Shown: positions 18,187 to 26,996 of the stretch, in pieces
Layout: each line of letters starts with the position of its first letter
Numbering within the stretch: position 1 is the first letter of the stretch
Assembly: GCA_018883705.1 (NCBI GenBank)
Contig: JAHLFQ010000024.1
Coordinates: forward strand, 1-32,429
Source: Candidatus Cellulosilyticum pullistercoris
GTDB lineage: Bacteria; Bacillota; Clostridia; Lachnospirales; Cellulosilyticaceae
Length of the DNA: 32,429 nt
Reading direction: 5' to 3'
Notes under the pieces: generated by a model
Seen by the model: the letters and a program-made list of their open reading frames with translations, nothing else
What the model was told of the DNA's origin: nothing
Databases searched by the model: none
Translations under genes and position numbers: made by a program

Positions 18187-20232
18187 TTATTTATCATTCC
18201 TTTCTGGATAAGCTATACGTTGATGATACATGCCAGTTAGCATTTTTGTAAAGGAGTCTATGATTTTATCTAAATCAGAAATATAAATTTCACATTCATC
18301 AAGCTGACCTTCTTCTAATTTTTGCTTGACACTTTTTCTAACAACATCTTCAATTTGGACTTCTCTACCTAACTTATCCTGCATAGATCTTACAGTAGCT
18401 TCAACGATATCTGCAAGCATTACAAGTGCAGTCTCTCTTGTTTGTGGTTTAGGTCCTGGATATTGAAAACTTTTTTCTAATATTGGTTCTTTTGATTCTT
18501 TTTGCGCTTTAACATAAAAATATTGCATAATGCTTGTCCCATGATGTTGGCGAATAAAATCTTTAATATAGTTAGGTAACTGATATTCATCTGCTAATGT
18601 TATACCTGCTATGACGTGAGATACAATGACCTCATAACTTTCTTTTGGTGTCATATAATCATGAGGATTAATAATACCTTGGTTTTCTTTAAAATAATTA
18701 CTACAGGTCAGCTTACCAATATCATGATAATAACCACCAACTCTAGCAAGTAAAGCGTTAGCACCTATGCTTGCTGCTGCAGCTTCAGCTAAATTAGCTA
18801 CAAGCAAGCTATGATAATAAGTCCCTGTCGCTTCGATTAAAAGACGCTTCAAAATAGGTTGATTAGGATTTGTCATTTCTAGAAGTTGCATAGGTGTTAC
18901 AAAGTCAAACAATGATTCAAACATAGGCAATGCTCCAATGACAGCAACAACTGAAATAATCCCCATAATAAATGCAACAATACCTTCTGAAACAACACTC
19001 ATACTTAGATTAGCACCGATCAGTAGTTTAAGTGCTAGATAGGTTGCAAATTGGATCCCTCCAACGGACACTGCACTAATTAATGTTTTTGTACGTTCAT
19101 GCATTCTTGTTACAATAAGAGTACTTGCAATACCAGCTATTATAAAGTATAAGATAAAAACGATGTCACCTTTAAAAATAACAGCTGAAAAAATGACAAT
19201 AAGAATATGCGTCATAAATGCAATATGAGGTCCCATTGCAAAGGCAATAATCATACATACAACACTTAGCGGTAGATATACAAAAGGTAATCCTAATAAA
19301 GTTCTTGTTACAAGCAAAGCCATACTGTATAAAATAAAAATCAAACTAAATTGTTTGTTTTGATGTCTTCTTGTAATAGATTTATTATAAAGAATATAGG
19401 TTTTTCTTATATAATAATAATATAAAAACCCTACTAATAGGATAAGTAAAATAATGCCGATATATTGCTTGATGCGACTAGCTGGATCTGTATCTAGATA
19501 TCCAACTTTCTCTAGAAGTTTATATACTTCCTCAGTTACTCTTGAACCCTTTTCAACAATCTTTTCTTGAGCAAGAACATATACTGTATCTACTTTATCT
19601 CTTGCAACCTTTTTTTGCTCATTTGTTGCAACCTCATCTATAACCACATTAGGCTCTAATACAGTATTAATAATATCTTCAGCGATTTTTTTTAGTGAAG
19701 CACTTAACTCTGTTTGCTCTATAGCTTGGCGTACTTCTATACTTTTATTACTATCTTCTTGAGAAATACCAGCAGCAAATAGCTGGCTTGCCGTATCTAT
19801 ACATATAGCTTTCATTTGCTCTAGTGTTTCCGAAGAAGCATTTAACAAAATTTCGTATTGTTCATTATATAGTCCAATGGGAGAACGACCACTTAAAACT
19901 TCAACTTTTGACTTTTGTAACTGTTCTGCAACTTCTGTTGTTTGAATGGTATTAATATACCTAAATAATGTCTCAATATTACCAATTGCTTTTTCTTGAA
20001 TGGTACTATCTTTTTTATAAACATTCTCTACAGCAGCTTCTGCTTCTTGTTTTTTTCTCGTTGTTGCCTCTTCATTCTCTACTTGAAATGGTGCATAAAG
20101 CGTTTCTTTAGCTATTTCCCCTATTTGAAGAGATATTTTCTGTGTGAAGAAGTTACCTGATACAATACAAAAGAAAGTAATAACTATTGCAATCACAGGG
20201 AAAATAGCCCATCCATATTCTTTGTTTTTCAT
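18187..20232 (-). CDS. pgpH: 7TM-HD family phosphohydrolase, PgpH/YqfF-like (cyclic-di-AMP phosphodiesterase)
   Basis: 681-residue membrane protein. An N-terminal transmembrane helix (about 8-27) is followed by a 230-residue extracytoplasmic domain rich in charged helices. Then come seven hydrophobic segments (about 258-440) and a cytoplasmic HD domain with the metal motif GGYYHDIGK (H and D near 502-503) and VSHVIAGITLADEYQLP. This layout (7TMR-HDED, 7TM, HD) is that of Listeria PgpH, which cleaves c-di-AMP to pApA. The activity here is by homology. It lies between phoH and ybeY, the standard position of yqfF in Firmicutes. Confidence 0.92.
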   Translation of the reverse strand: MKNKEYGWAIFPVIAIVITFFCIVSGNFFTQKISLQIGEIAKETLYAPFQVENEEATTRKKQEAEAAVENVYKKDSTIQEKAIGNIETLFRYINTIQTTEVAEQLQKSKVEVLSGRSPIGLYNEQYEILLNASSETLEQMKAICIDTASQLFAAGISQEDSNKSIEVRQAIEQTELSASLKKIAEDIINTVLEPNVVIDEVATNEQKKVARDKVDTVYVLAQEKIVEKGSRVTEEVYKLLEKVGYLDTDPASRIKQYIGIILLILLVGFLYYYYIRKTYILYNKSITRRHQNKQFSLIFILYSMALLVTRTLLGLPFVYLPLSVVCMIIAFAMGPHIAFMTHILIVIFSAVIFKGDIVFILYFIIAGIASTLIVTRMHERTKTLISAVSVGGIQFATYLALKLLIGANLSMSVVSEGIVAFIMGIISVVAVIGALPMFESLFDFVTPMQLLEMTNPNQPILKRLLIEATGTYYHSLLVANLAEAAAASIGANALLARVGGYYHDIGKLTCSNYFKENQGIINPHDYMTPKESYEVIVSHVIAGITLADEYQLPNYIKDFIRQHHGTSIMQYFYVKAQKESKEPILEKSFQYPGPKPQTRETALVMLADIVEATVRSMQDKLGREVQIEDVVRKSVKQKLEEGQLDECEIYISDLDKIIDSFTKMLTGMYHQRIAYPERNDK

Positions 20233-20274
20233 CTTTTGTCCCCCTCTAAGCTCTAAGCTTAGCCTGCTTAGAAT

Positions 20275-21234
20275 CTAGCGCTTATGTTCAAAAGCATCAT
20301 AAGCCTCTACTATTCTTTGTACAATTGGATGCCTTACAACATCTTTTTGACTTAAATACGTAAAACCAATTCCCTCTACCCCATCTAATATTTTCATCGC
20401 ATGTTTTAATCCACTCATTTCTTGGTTAGGTAAATCAACTTGAGTCAAATCACCTGTTACAACTACCTTTGAGTTAAAGCCTATTCGCGTTAAAAACATT
20501 TTCATTTGAGGTGATGTTGTATTTTGTGCTTCATCTAGTACAATAAAAGCATTATTTAAAGTGCGTCCTCTCATATAAGCAAGTGGTGCTACTTCAATAA
20601 GACCTTTTTCCATATTCTTTTCAAAATTTTCTGGCCCCATAATCTCAAACAATGCATCATATAATGGACGTAGATAAGGGTCAACTTTACTTTGCAAATC
20701 TCCTGGCAAAAATCCTAGTTTTTCTCCGGCTTCGATGGCTGGTCTTGTTAAAATAATTTTATTTACTTCATTTTTACGAAAAGCATTAACTGCCATTGCC
20801 ATTGCTAAGTAAGTTTTTCCTGTTCCAGCAGGTCCAATACCAAAAACAACTGTGTTCTTTTTAATTTTTTGAATATACTCATTTTGGCCTAAGGTTTTAC
20901 ATTTGATAGGTTTACCCAGATGGGTTAATATCACTGTATTTTGCTCCATTACATTAGGATCCTCTTCTTTCTTTGTTCCTAATAGATCTAGCATATATTT
21001 AACTCGTTGAGAATCAATTAATTCATTTTTTTCAGCTAGTTTAAATAGTTTTTTAAGGATCTTAAGTGCTAAGTTAACTTGCTCTTTTTCACCTGATACT
21101 TTTAACTTATCATTTCTCAAAACGATTTGAACATTTAATGTTTTCTCAATAAGAAGAGTATGTTCATCAAACTGTCCAAATACATTGGACAAATCATGTG
21201 CAGGTACTTCTATTTCTTTTTCTATTTTATTCAT
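20275..21234 (-). CDS. phoH: PhoH-like ATPase
   Basis: 319 residues. The N-terminal quarter resembles a KH-type nucleic-acid-binding module (HTLLIEKTLNVQIVLRNDKL near 25-45). A P-loop ATPase domain follows, with Walker A GPAGTGKTYLA (about 133-143) and Walker B FIVLDEAQN (about 230-238). PhoH proteins are superfamily 1 helicase-like ATPases linked to RNA metabolism and co-occur with ybeY, as here. The start overlaps the end of yqfD by eight bases (ATGAATAA), with GGAG upstream inside yqfD, so translation is probably coupled. Confidence 0.95.
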   Translation of the reverse strand: MNKIEKEIEVPAHDLSNVFGQFDEHTLLIEKTLNVQIVLRNDKLKVSGEKEQVNLALKILKKLFKLAEKNELIDSQRVKYMLDLLGTKKEEDPNVMEQNTVILTHLGKPIKCKTLGQNEYIQKIKKNTVVFGIGPAGTGKTYLAMAMAVNAFRKNEVNKIILTRPAIEAGEKLGFLPGDLQSKVDPYLRPLYDALFEIMGPENFEKNMEKGLIEVAPLAYMRGRTLNNAFIVLDEAQNTTSPQMKMFLTRIGFNSKVVVTGDLTQVDLPNQEMSGLKHAMKILDGVEGIGFTYLSQKDVVRHPIVQRIVEAYDAFEHKR

Positions 21235-22447
21235 TTAGCATTTCTCCTTTATTTTGCATCTCTTGTTCAACTCCTACTGGATAACTAATTTCTTCTTCTG
21301 CAACAACATATAAGGTACCAGAAATATGCCTATCTGTTTGTTTAAAATATGCCTCTCGTTTTAGAATACGTACTTCTCCTGATAGGCTTTCACTAACTTC
21401 ATTCCATAATTCAGAAAGTAATCGATCCTCTGCTTCTTCCTTAGTTAGAGTATAATAGGCAGGGACATAGCTAATACACGTTTGTACTTCAACTGCAAAA
21501 GGAAGTGGAAAAAGTTTTGTTATGCGAAGTTGATGCAAAGTAAGCATTTTATCATAGTGATCTGTTAATGCTTTTTCAGAAAACAAAGTTAGGTTTTTAT
21601 CAAAAAACTTTAAAATGTATTTCTTACTTGTTTCATTAGTATAATTTTTTCTAACCTGGTCAAGTGAAATATCACCTGATACTGTATAAATTGTTTTGCC
21701 CCTTATGGTAGCTTTGGATGCAGTATAATAGGGGCTAGGATCCTCTTCACCTAATGGCATCTCACCAGCAACTAACATGTCCCCTTTTTTCACAATGTCT
21801 CCTGCCTTAACCATAGGTTTACCCTTTTCTACAGCGATATATGTAATGAGTGCATCTCTTTTAGCTATAAGTGAGCTTGGAGCTATATCTAAAGCATTCA
21901 TTGTAGGTGGTAAAATACTCTCAGCCACTCTTACAATCATTCGTGTCCCTTCATAATCAATACCAACCCAAATAATATCTGGATAATGCTTAAGAAGAAT
22001 TGTTTCTGCCTCACGTAGATTCATTTTCCCTTTCCAATTTCCTGTGCTATAGCCATTTTCTTCTAATGTATGAATAATATCTAAACTATTAATACGATGA
22101 CTACCTTCTACTTCTACAAGCCATACAAAAGAAGAAAGAAGCCACAACATCATAATAAATATCCCAATACCAATTGCAAATAACTTACGTTTTTTATAAC
22201 GATAAGTAAAAAAAGGAAGTCCATATTTCTCAACGATTTTTAATCTACTTCTTGTTTTTCTTGCATCTTGTTTCATAGCTTTAAAATCTTCTATAGAAGT
22301 AGAAAAGTAAACTTTTTCTCCGATACGTTGAATATTCCACAAAATTAGACCATGATAAGTTGTAAGATTAAGAAATTTTTCGACATTAAATCCACTTATC
22401 TCTACTATAACATACCCTTGTAAATAATGCCATAATGATAAAAACAA
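21227..22447 (-). CDS. yqfD: Sporulation protein YqfD
   Basis: A 406-residue membrane-anchored protein. Residues 1-85 form a small conserved domain (LQGYVIVEISGFNVEKFLNL). One strong transmembrane helix is at about 89-112. A large extracytoplasmic part starts with VEVEGSHRINSLDI, resembling a POTRA-like fold. YqfD is a sigma-E-dependent spore-coat/engulfment-stage protein in Bacillus. The start is TTG at 22447 with AGGAGG seven bases upstream; no nearer ATG fits. It is 14 bases after yqfC and overlaps phoH by eight bases. Confidence 0.92.
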   Translation of the reverse strand: MFLSLWHYLQGYVIVEISGFNVEKFLNLTTYHGLILWNIQRIGEKVYFSTSIEDFKAMKQDARKTRSRLKIVEKYGLPFFTYRYKKRKLFAIGIGIFIMMLWLLSSFVWLVEVEGSHRINSLDIIHTLEENGYSTGNWKGKMNLREAETILLKHYPDIIWVGIDYEGTRMIVRVAESILPPTMNALDIAPSSLIAKRDALITYIAVEKGKPMVKAGDIVKKGDMLVAGEMPLGEEDPSPYYTASKATIRGKTIYTVSGDISLDQVRKNYTNETSKKYILKFFDKNLTLFSEKALTDHYDKMLTLHQLRITKLFPLPFAVEVQTCISYVPAYYTLTKEEAEDRLLSELWNEVSESLSGEVRILKREAYFKQTDRHISGTLYVVAEEEISYPVGVEQEMQNKGEMLNE

Positions 22448-22461
22448 AGTTTATCCTCCTC

Positions 22462-22755
22462 TCAAAGTACAAATCCAACTTGTATAATAGTACCGCTAAT
22501 CATAATATAATCAGAAGTCATCTTTCTTACTTCAAGCTCTATACCATCAATTACTACGACACCACATTTAGTATTCATACGAATCTTCTGTGCTGTATAT
22601 TCTATAAGACCATTAAAATTCTCAATGCTTATTTCCTGATTGCCTGCTAGTACAATTTTAGGAAAGTCACTTACTACCTCCGGTGGCACTTCAAACAATT
22701 TTGAAAGTTGCTCTCTAAATGCCTCTTGATTTTTCTTATTTTTCCCTTTCATCAC
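22462..22755 (-). CDS. yqfC: Sporulation protein YqfC
   Basis: Small protein of 96-97 residues; YqfC/YabP family (ETNRLEIENFKGILEY-like region at about 41-56: GNQEISIENFNGLIEYT). It is produced during sporulation in Bacillus under sigma-E, always just upstream of yqfD, as here. GGGGGTC lies upstream; either GTG (22755) or the next codon ATG (22752) could be the start. It is the first gene of the operon running to recO. Confidence 0.93.
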   Translation of the reverse strand: MMKGKNKKNQEAFREQLSKLFEVPPEVVSDFPKIVLAGNQEISIENFNGLIEYTAQKIRMNTKCGVVVIDGIELEVRKMTSDYIMISGTIIQVGFVL

Positions 22756-22853
22756 ATACTGACCCCCTTATACTATTATATTTATGCAAACATACGGACG
22801 AGTAGAAGTAAAACATAAGGATATATTATTTAAGTTACCATTTACTTTATGCA

Positions 22854-22887
22854 AAAAGAGACTAAAGTTTACACTTTAGCCTCTTTT
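22854..22887 (-). terminator. Terminator downstream of the DUF523 gene
   Basis: AAAAGAG and CTAAAGT pair with ACTTTAG and CTCTTTT around a TTAC loop, with one A-C mismatch. It separates the DUF523 transcript from the yqfC operon. Confidence 0.75.
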
Positions 22888-22952
22888 ATATCGATTAAGT
22901 ATGTTATAACAATCCGAATAGGTAAGTCTTCTTGATAGGATTTCTTCTTTAG

Positions 22953-23408
22953 CTAGCATTGCTTAGATAATTCTGCTTCTGTAATCACTTCAATACCTTC
23001 TTTTAAAAGAAGTTCTGCTGTAATCCCATTTCCAACAACAAGATTATGATGAAACGAACCATCGTAAACTTTTCCTTTTCCACACGAAGGAGATTTCGCT
23101 TTAAAAATGGCCTTTTTAATATTGAACTGTTTTGCCAGCTCAAGTACTTTATGAGCTCCCTTTATAAAAGCTATTGTCACATCATCTCCTTCCTTTGTCA
23201 TAACTTTGGCCTTTCCTTCAAGAACATCTCTTGAGCTACCACCCACGATTTCAGCTGGTGTACGAGGTGTATCTAATCCGCCTAATACTTCAGGACAAAC
23301 TTGTATCACCTCCTTGTCTTCCAAATAGGCTATTACATCTTGGTTTAAGTTATCTCCTCCATTGTACTTACATTTTTCACCGCATAGGCAACTACTTACT
23401 AAAATCAT
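22953..23408 (-). CDS. DUF523 family protein
   Basis: 151-residue soluble protein of the widespread DUF523 family. The conserved cysteine-rich start ILVSSCLCGEKCKYNGGDN (2-20), the QVCPEVLGGLDTPRTPAEI section (36-54) and SPSCGKG (108-114) are all present. The conserved cysteines suggest metal or cluster binding, but no function is established. GAGGAG lies upstream of the ATG. It has its own promoter and terminator and is not clearly part of the neighbouring operons. Confidence 0.92.
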   Translation of the reverse strand: MILVSSCLCGEKCKYNGGDNLNQDVIAYLEDKEVIQVCPEVLGGLDTPRTPAEIVGGSSRDVLEGKAKVMTKEGDDVTIAFIKGAHKVLELAKQFNIKKAIFKAKSPSCGKGKVYDGSFHHNLVVGNGITAELLLKEGIEVITEAELSKQC

Positions 23409-23428
23409 TGTATCATCTCCTCTAGCTT

Positions 23429-23456
23429 AATATAATAACTGTATTTTTATATTCAA
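23429..23456 (-). promoter_or_regulatory. Promoter of the DUF523 gene
   Basis: On the minus strand TTGAAT (23451-23456), a 16-base spacer and TATATT (23429-23434). The start codon is about 20 bases after the -10. Confidence 0.55.
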
Positions 23457-23496
23457 TCTACATAAAAAGCTTTCATTTTATTAATAAATTTCCATC

Positions 23497-23538
23497 AAAA
23501 AATTCCTAATGAGATAGGCTCACTCATTAGGAATTTTT
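23497..23538 (-). terminator. clpB terminator
   Basis: AATTCCTAATGAG and CTCATTAGGAATT form a perfect 13-bp stem with a nine-base loop three bases after the clpB stop, followed by a T-run on the minus strand. Confidence 0.88.
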
Positions 23539-23541
23539 ATT

Positions 23542-26145
23542 CTAGCTTTCTACATTGATGACTAGGCCTTGCTCATTATAATCTACAACAAAGGTAGAAA
23601 ATGGATTAACTTCTTGTGCAATCAGTGTTCTGGCAATCAGTGTTTCCACCTTGCGTTGCAAAAACCTTCTAAGTGGTCTGGCACCAAAAACAGGATCAAA
23701 TCCTTGTTCTGCAATGTAGGATTTAGCTCTCTCTGTAAGTTTAACATAAAGTTGTTTACCTTCTAGACGTTTATTCAAATCTTTTTCAAGTAATGTAACA
23801 ATCTGAATGATTTCATGCTTTTGTAGTGGTTTATAAAGTACAATTTCATCTAATCGATTTAAAAACTCAGGTCTAAAATGCGTTTTTAGAGTTTGGTTAA
23901 CGGCTTCTTCTACTTCCTCATTGATTTCTCCATTTTCATTAATCCCTTCAAGAATAAGTTGTGAGCCTATATTAGAAGTTAAAATGATAATCGTATTTTT
24001 AAAATCAACTGTACGTCCTTTAGAATCTGTAACACGACCATCGTCTAATACTTGAAGTAGTACATTAAACACATCTGGATGCGCCTTTTCTACCTCATCA
24101 AATAAAATAACAGCATAAGGTTTTCTTCTAACTGCTTCTGTTAGTTGTCCACCTTCTTCATAACCGATATAACCCGGAGGTGCTCCAATAAGTCTTGCTA
24201 CAGAATGCTTCTCCATATATTCACTCATATCAATACGAATCATACTATGCTCATCATCAAATAATGACTCTGCAAGTGCTTTAGCAAGTTCTGTTTTTCC
24301 AACTCCTGTTGGCCCTAGGAATAAGAAAGAACCAATTGGCCTTCGTGGGTCTTTAATACCTGCACGTGAACGTAAAATAGCATCTGTTACTGTATTAACT
24401 GCTTCATTTTGACCAATCACACGTTTGTGCAAAATTTCTTCTAAACGAAGTAACTTATGACGTTCACCTTCCATAAGTTTTGTGATTGGAATTTGTGTCC
24501 ATCTAGAAATAATCTTTGCAATCTCTTCTTCATTAACTTTATCTCTAAGTAGTGTATGTTCACCACTAGATTGTGCTTTAATCTCTGCAGCTTCAAGTTT
24601 CTTTTTAAGTTCAGGTATCACACCATATTTTAATTCTGCTGCCTTATTATAATCATACTCACGTTCTGCTTTTTGCATATTAGCTGTTTGATTTTCTATT
24701 TCTTCTTTGATACTACGTACAGCTGTAATTGCTTCTTTTTCATTTTCCCATTGCATTTTCATTGCTTTAAATCGATCACGAAGTTCTGCTAACTCTTTTT
24801 GCGTTTCTACTAAATTTTGTTTTGAAATGGGATCTTCTTCTTTTTTTAGTGCTGTCTCTGCAATTTCAAGTTGAAGCATTTTTCGCGAAATCTCATCTAA
24901 TTCTACTGGCATAGAATCAATCTCTGTTCTTAAAAGTGCACAAGCCTCATCTACTAAATCAATCGCTTTATCAGGAAGGAAACGATCAGAAATATAACGA
25001 TCGGATAAAGTAGCTGCAGCAATAAGCGCGTTATCTTGAATTTGTACACCATGATAAATTTCATAGCGCTCCTTAATACCACGTAAAATAGCAATCGTAT
25101 CTTCTACTGTAGGTTCTTCTACCATAACAGGTTGAAAACGTCTCGCTAAAGCAGCATCAGATTCAATATATTGTCTGTACTCATTCAGTGTGGTTGCACC
25201 AATACAGTGAAGTTCTCCACGTGCAAGCATAGGTTTTAGTAAATTTCCTGCATCCATTGATCCTTCTGTCTTACCAGCTCCTACAATGGTATGAAGTTCA
25301 TCAATAAAGAGAATAATTTTCCCCTCACTCTTCTTTATCTCTTGAAGGACAGCTTTAAGCCTTTCTTCAAATTCACCTCTGTATTTAGCACCAGCTATAA
25401 GTGACCCCATATCTAATGAGAAAATTCGCCTATCTTTTAAAGTCTCTGGTACATCGCCTCTTACAATACGTTGGGCAAGGCCTTCAGCAATCGCTGTTTT
25501 ACCGACACCTGGCTCACCAATCAAGACAGGATTGTTTTTTGTTTTTCTTGATAAAATACGAATCACATTACGTATTTCACTATCACGACCTATAACAGGG
25601 TCTATCTTGTGCTCTCTTGCTCTCTCTACTAAGTCATAACCGTATTTATTAAGCACATCATAAGTGCTTTCTGGCTCCTCGCTTGTAACATGCATGTCTC
25701 CTCGTATTTCTTTAACAACGTCCATAAAAACTTTTTTATTAACGGCAAAGGCTGATAAAATCTTACTTAATTCTCCTGATGCTGTTTCAATAAGTGCGAG
25801 CATTAAATGTTCTACTGAAACATATTCATCTTTCATTCTTTTTGCAAGATCTTCACTTTTATTAAGTGCTTTTTCTGTCTCGCTTGAAACATAAACTTTA
25901 TCTAACTCTCTACCAGGTCCGCTTACTTTAGAAAGTTTACTAATAGCATCACCCACAGACTGTGTGATAGCACTTACATTAACATTCATCTTTGTTAGAA
26001 CCTGTGGAATAAGTCCTTGTTCTTGTGTAAGTAGTGCATATACTAAATGTAGTGGCTCAATTTGATTATTTTGATAGCTTATTGCCATTTGCTGTGCTCT
26101 TTGGATTGCTTCAATAGATCGTTTTGTATAATTTTGTCCATTCAT
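23542..26145 (-). CDS. clpB: ATP-dependent chaperone ClpB
   Basis: Hexameric AAA+ disaggregase that works with DnaK to rescue aggregated proteins. 867 residues, full length. A Clp-N double repeat (1-145) comes first. The first AAA+ module has Walker A GEPGVGKT (210-217) and [16 protein letters not shown]. The coiled M domain (about 405-530) identifies ClpB rather than ClpC or ClpE. The second AAA+ module has GPTGVGKT (about 610-617) and [16 protein letters not shown]. The C terminus is [14 protein letters not shown]. It follows an RHH-protein gene by 34 bases and has a good ribosome binding site (GGAGG). No separate promoter, CIRCE element or CtsR box is seen in the gap, so it is probably read from the promoter at 26842-26870. 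Confidence 0.97.
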   Translation of the reverse strand: MNGQNYTKRSIEAIQRAQQMAISYQNNQIEPLHLVYALLTQEQGLIPQVLTKMNVNVSAITQSVGDAISKLSKVSGPGRELDKVYVSSETEKALNKSEDLAKRMKDEYVSVEHLMLALIETASGELSKILSAFAVNKKVFMDVVKEIRGDMHVTSEEPESTYDVLNKYGYDLVERAREHKIDPVIGRDSEIRNVIRILSRKTKNNPVLIGEPGVGKTAIAEGLAQRIVRGDVPETLKDRRIFSLDMGSLIAGAKYRGEFEERLKAVLQEIKKSEGKIILFIDELHTIVGAGKTEGSMDAGNLLKPMLARGELHCIGATTLNEYRQYIESDAALARRFQPVMVEEPTVEDTIAILRGIKERYEIYHGVQIQDNALIAAATLSDRYISDRFLPDKAIDLVDEACALLRTEIDSMPVELDEISRKMLQLEIAETALKKEEDPISKQNLVETQKELAELRDRFKAMKMQWENEKEAITAVRSIKEEIENQTANMQKAEREYDYNKAAELKYGVIPELKKKLEAAEIKAQSSGEHTLLRDKVNEEEIAKIISRWTQIPITKLMEGERHKLLRLEEILHKRVIGQNEAVNTVTDAILRSRAGIKDPRRPIGSFLFLGPTGVGKTELAKALAESLFDDEHSMIRIDMSEYMEKHSVARLIGAPPGYIGYEEGGQLTEAVRRKPYAVILFDEVEKAHPDVFNVLLQVLDDGRVTDSKGRTVDFKNTIIILTSNIGSQLILEGINENGEINEEVEEAVNQTLKTHFRPEFLNRLDEIVLYKPLQKHEIIQIVTLLEKDLNKRLEGKQLYVKLTERAKSYIAEQGFDPVFGARPLRRFLQRKVETLIARTLIAQEVNPFSTFVVDYNEQGLVINVES

Positions 26146-26179
26146 GTTATTTCCTCCTTTATTTTATCTATTTTGTAAC

Positions 26180-26818
26180 TTATATCAGGTGATGCATTTT
26201 TTTATAATGCTCCCTTAAAAGATTATATTGATTCTTTTCATTTTCTAAAGATCCAAAATATAGTTTTAAGCCATCATCTAATCCTTTGATATAAGTAGAT
26301 AGCGCACTGGCTAAATCAGTACTTTGATGGGGTTTTTGAAAAAGTTCTAATCTTAAGGTGCGAAGCCATTTAGAACCCTCTTCTTGTTCCCATAAAGTAG
26401 GGCTCATTTCATTTTCTATATGTTCCCACAACCGAAAGAACTCATTCAAATAGAAATAGAGTATGTCGCTTTGTGTACGAGAAATGACTCTAAGTTGACC
26501 TGTTAGATGGCCTTCTTGTTGTCCTAAATAAACACAATAACGAATTGTTGGATTATATTTGTATCTTAATGCACTTTTCACGCTATACATATGATCAGCT
26601 GCTTGATTTTGAATTTGAAAATGTGCATAGGGTTTTAGATAATCTGATAAACTTTGAAATATCTTTTGTAAATACTGTTCAGGTGTTGTTAGTGATACCT
26701 TCTCAGCCAATATTTGATTAATTAAGTTAGAACGACTGGTATGAAGAGAATAAGCTAATTCATCTATTGCTTCTACTACATCATCCATTAAAACTAAGCT
26801 ATAAACACTCTTTTTCAT
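26180..26818 (-). CDS. Ribbon-helix-helix domain protein upstream of clpB (candidate autoregulator)
   Basis: 212 residues. Residues 4-43 fit an RHH (CopG/Arc) DNA-binding fold: a short strand VYSLVLMD, helix DVVEAIDELAYSL, a turn HTSRSN, and helix LINQILAEKV. I do not recognise the remaining 165 residues. They are mostly helical with many aromatic residues (for example LYFYLNEFFRLWEHIENEM near 123-141) and have no membrane segment. The gene is first in a two-gene unit with clpB. Its promoter contains a perfect inverted repeat. I infer a repressor that controls its own gene and clpB; a role in proteostasis sensing is speculative. GAGGTGAGG supports the ATG at 26818. Confidence 0.72.
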   Translation of the reverse strand: MKKSVYSLVLMDDVVEAIDELAYSLHTSRSNLINQILAEKVSLTTPEQYLQKIFQSLSDYLKPYAHFQIQNQAADHMYSVKSALRYKYNPTIRYCVYLGQQEGHLTGQLRVISRTQSDILYFYLNEFFRLWEHIENEMSPTLWEQEEGSKWLRTLRLELFQKPHQSTDLASALSTYIKGLDDGLKLYFGSLENEKNQYNLLREHYKKMHHLI

Positions 26819-26835
26819 AGCCTCACCTCACTTCT

Positions 26836-26863
26836 AATAATAGAATATCCCTATTCTATTATT
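26836..26863. promoter_or_regulatory. Candidate operator: perfect 12-bp inverted repeat over the RHH-clpB -10 region
   Basis: AATAATAGAATA (26836-26847) and TATTCTATTATT (26852-26863) are perfect complements separated by four bases (tccc). The repeat covers the -10, nearly the whole spacer, and reaches the predicted start point. Because most of it is not transcribed, it fits a DNA operator rather than an RNA hairpin. It matches neither the CtsR nor the HrcA consensus. Confidence 0.7.
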
Positions 26864-26870
26864 TTGTCAA
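26842..26870 (-). promoter_or_regulatory. Promoter of the RHH-clpB operon
   Basis: On the minus strand TTGACA (26865-26870), exactly 17 bases, then TATTCT (26842-26847). The predicted transcription start is near 26834, giving a leader of only about 16 bases with a strong ribosome binding site. Confidence 0.8.
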
Positions 26871-26996
26871 CGTAATTATATAATCATTTAATCAAATTAT
26901 ATGGTTTATTTATCTAATTATCTTCATGAAACACAAGTTATATTTTCTTAGGTTGTGGTTACACTAAATATATTATTTATAAAAGGATGGATACTT

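Noticed and set aside
22756-22853. Sigma-E type promoter before yqfC
   Set aside because: A CATAAAT on the minus strand could be a -10, but no ATATT-like -35 lies at the right distance, so I do not call it.
26146-26960. CtsR or CIRCE heat-shock elements for clpB
   Set aside because: No GGTCAAA tandem and no TTAGCACTC-N9-GAGTGCTAA-like repeat is present; the only strong symmetry is the AATAATAGAATA palindrome.
26871-26996. Sigma-G promoter for pdaA
   Set aside because: A TACACTAA resembles the -10, but no TGAATA-like -35 is at 17-18 bases; a TTGTGG-17-TTTATA alternative would leave almost no leader.
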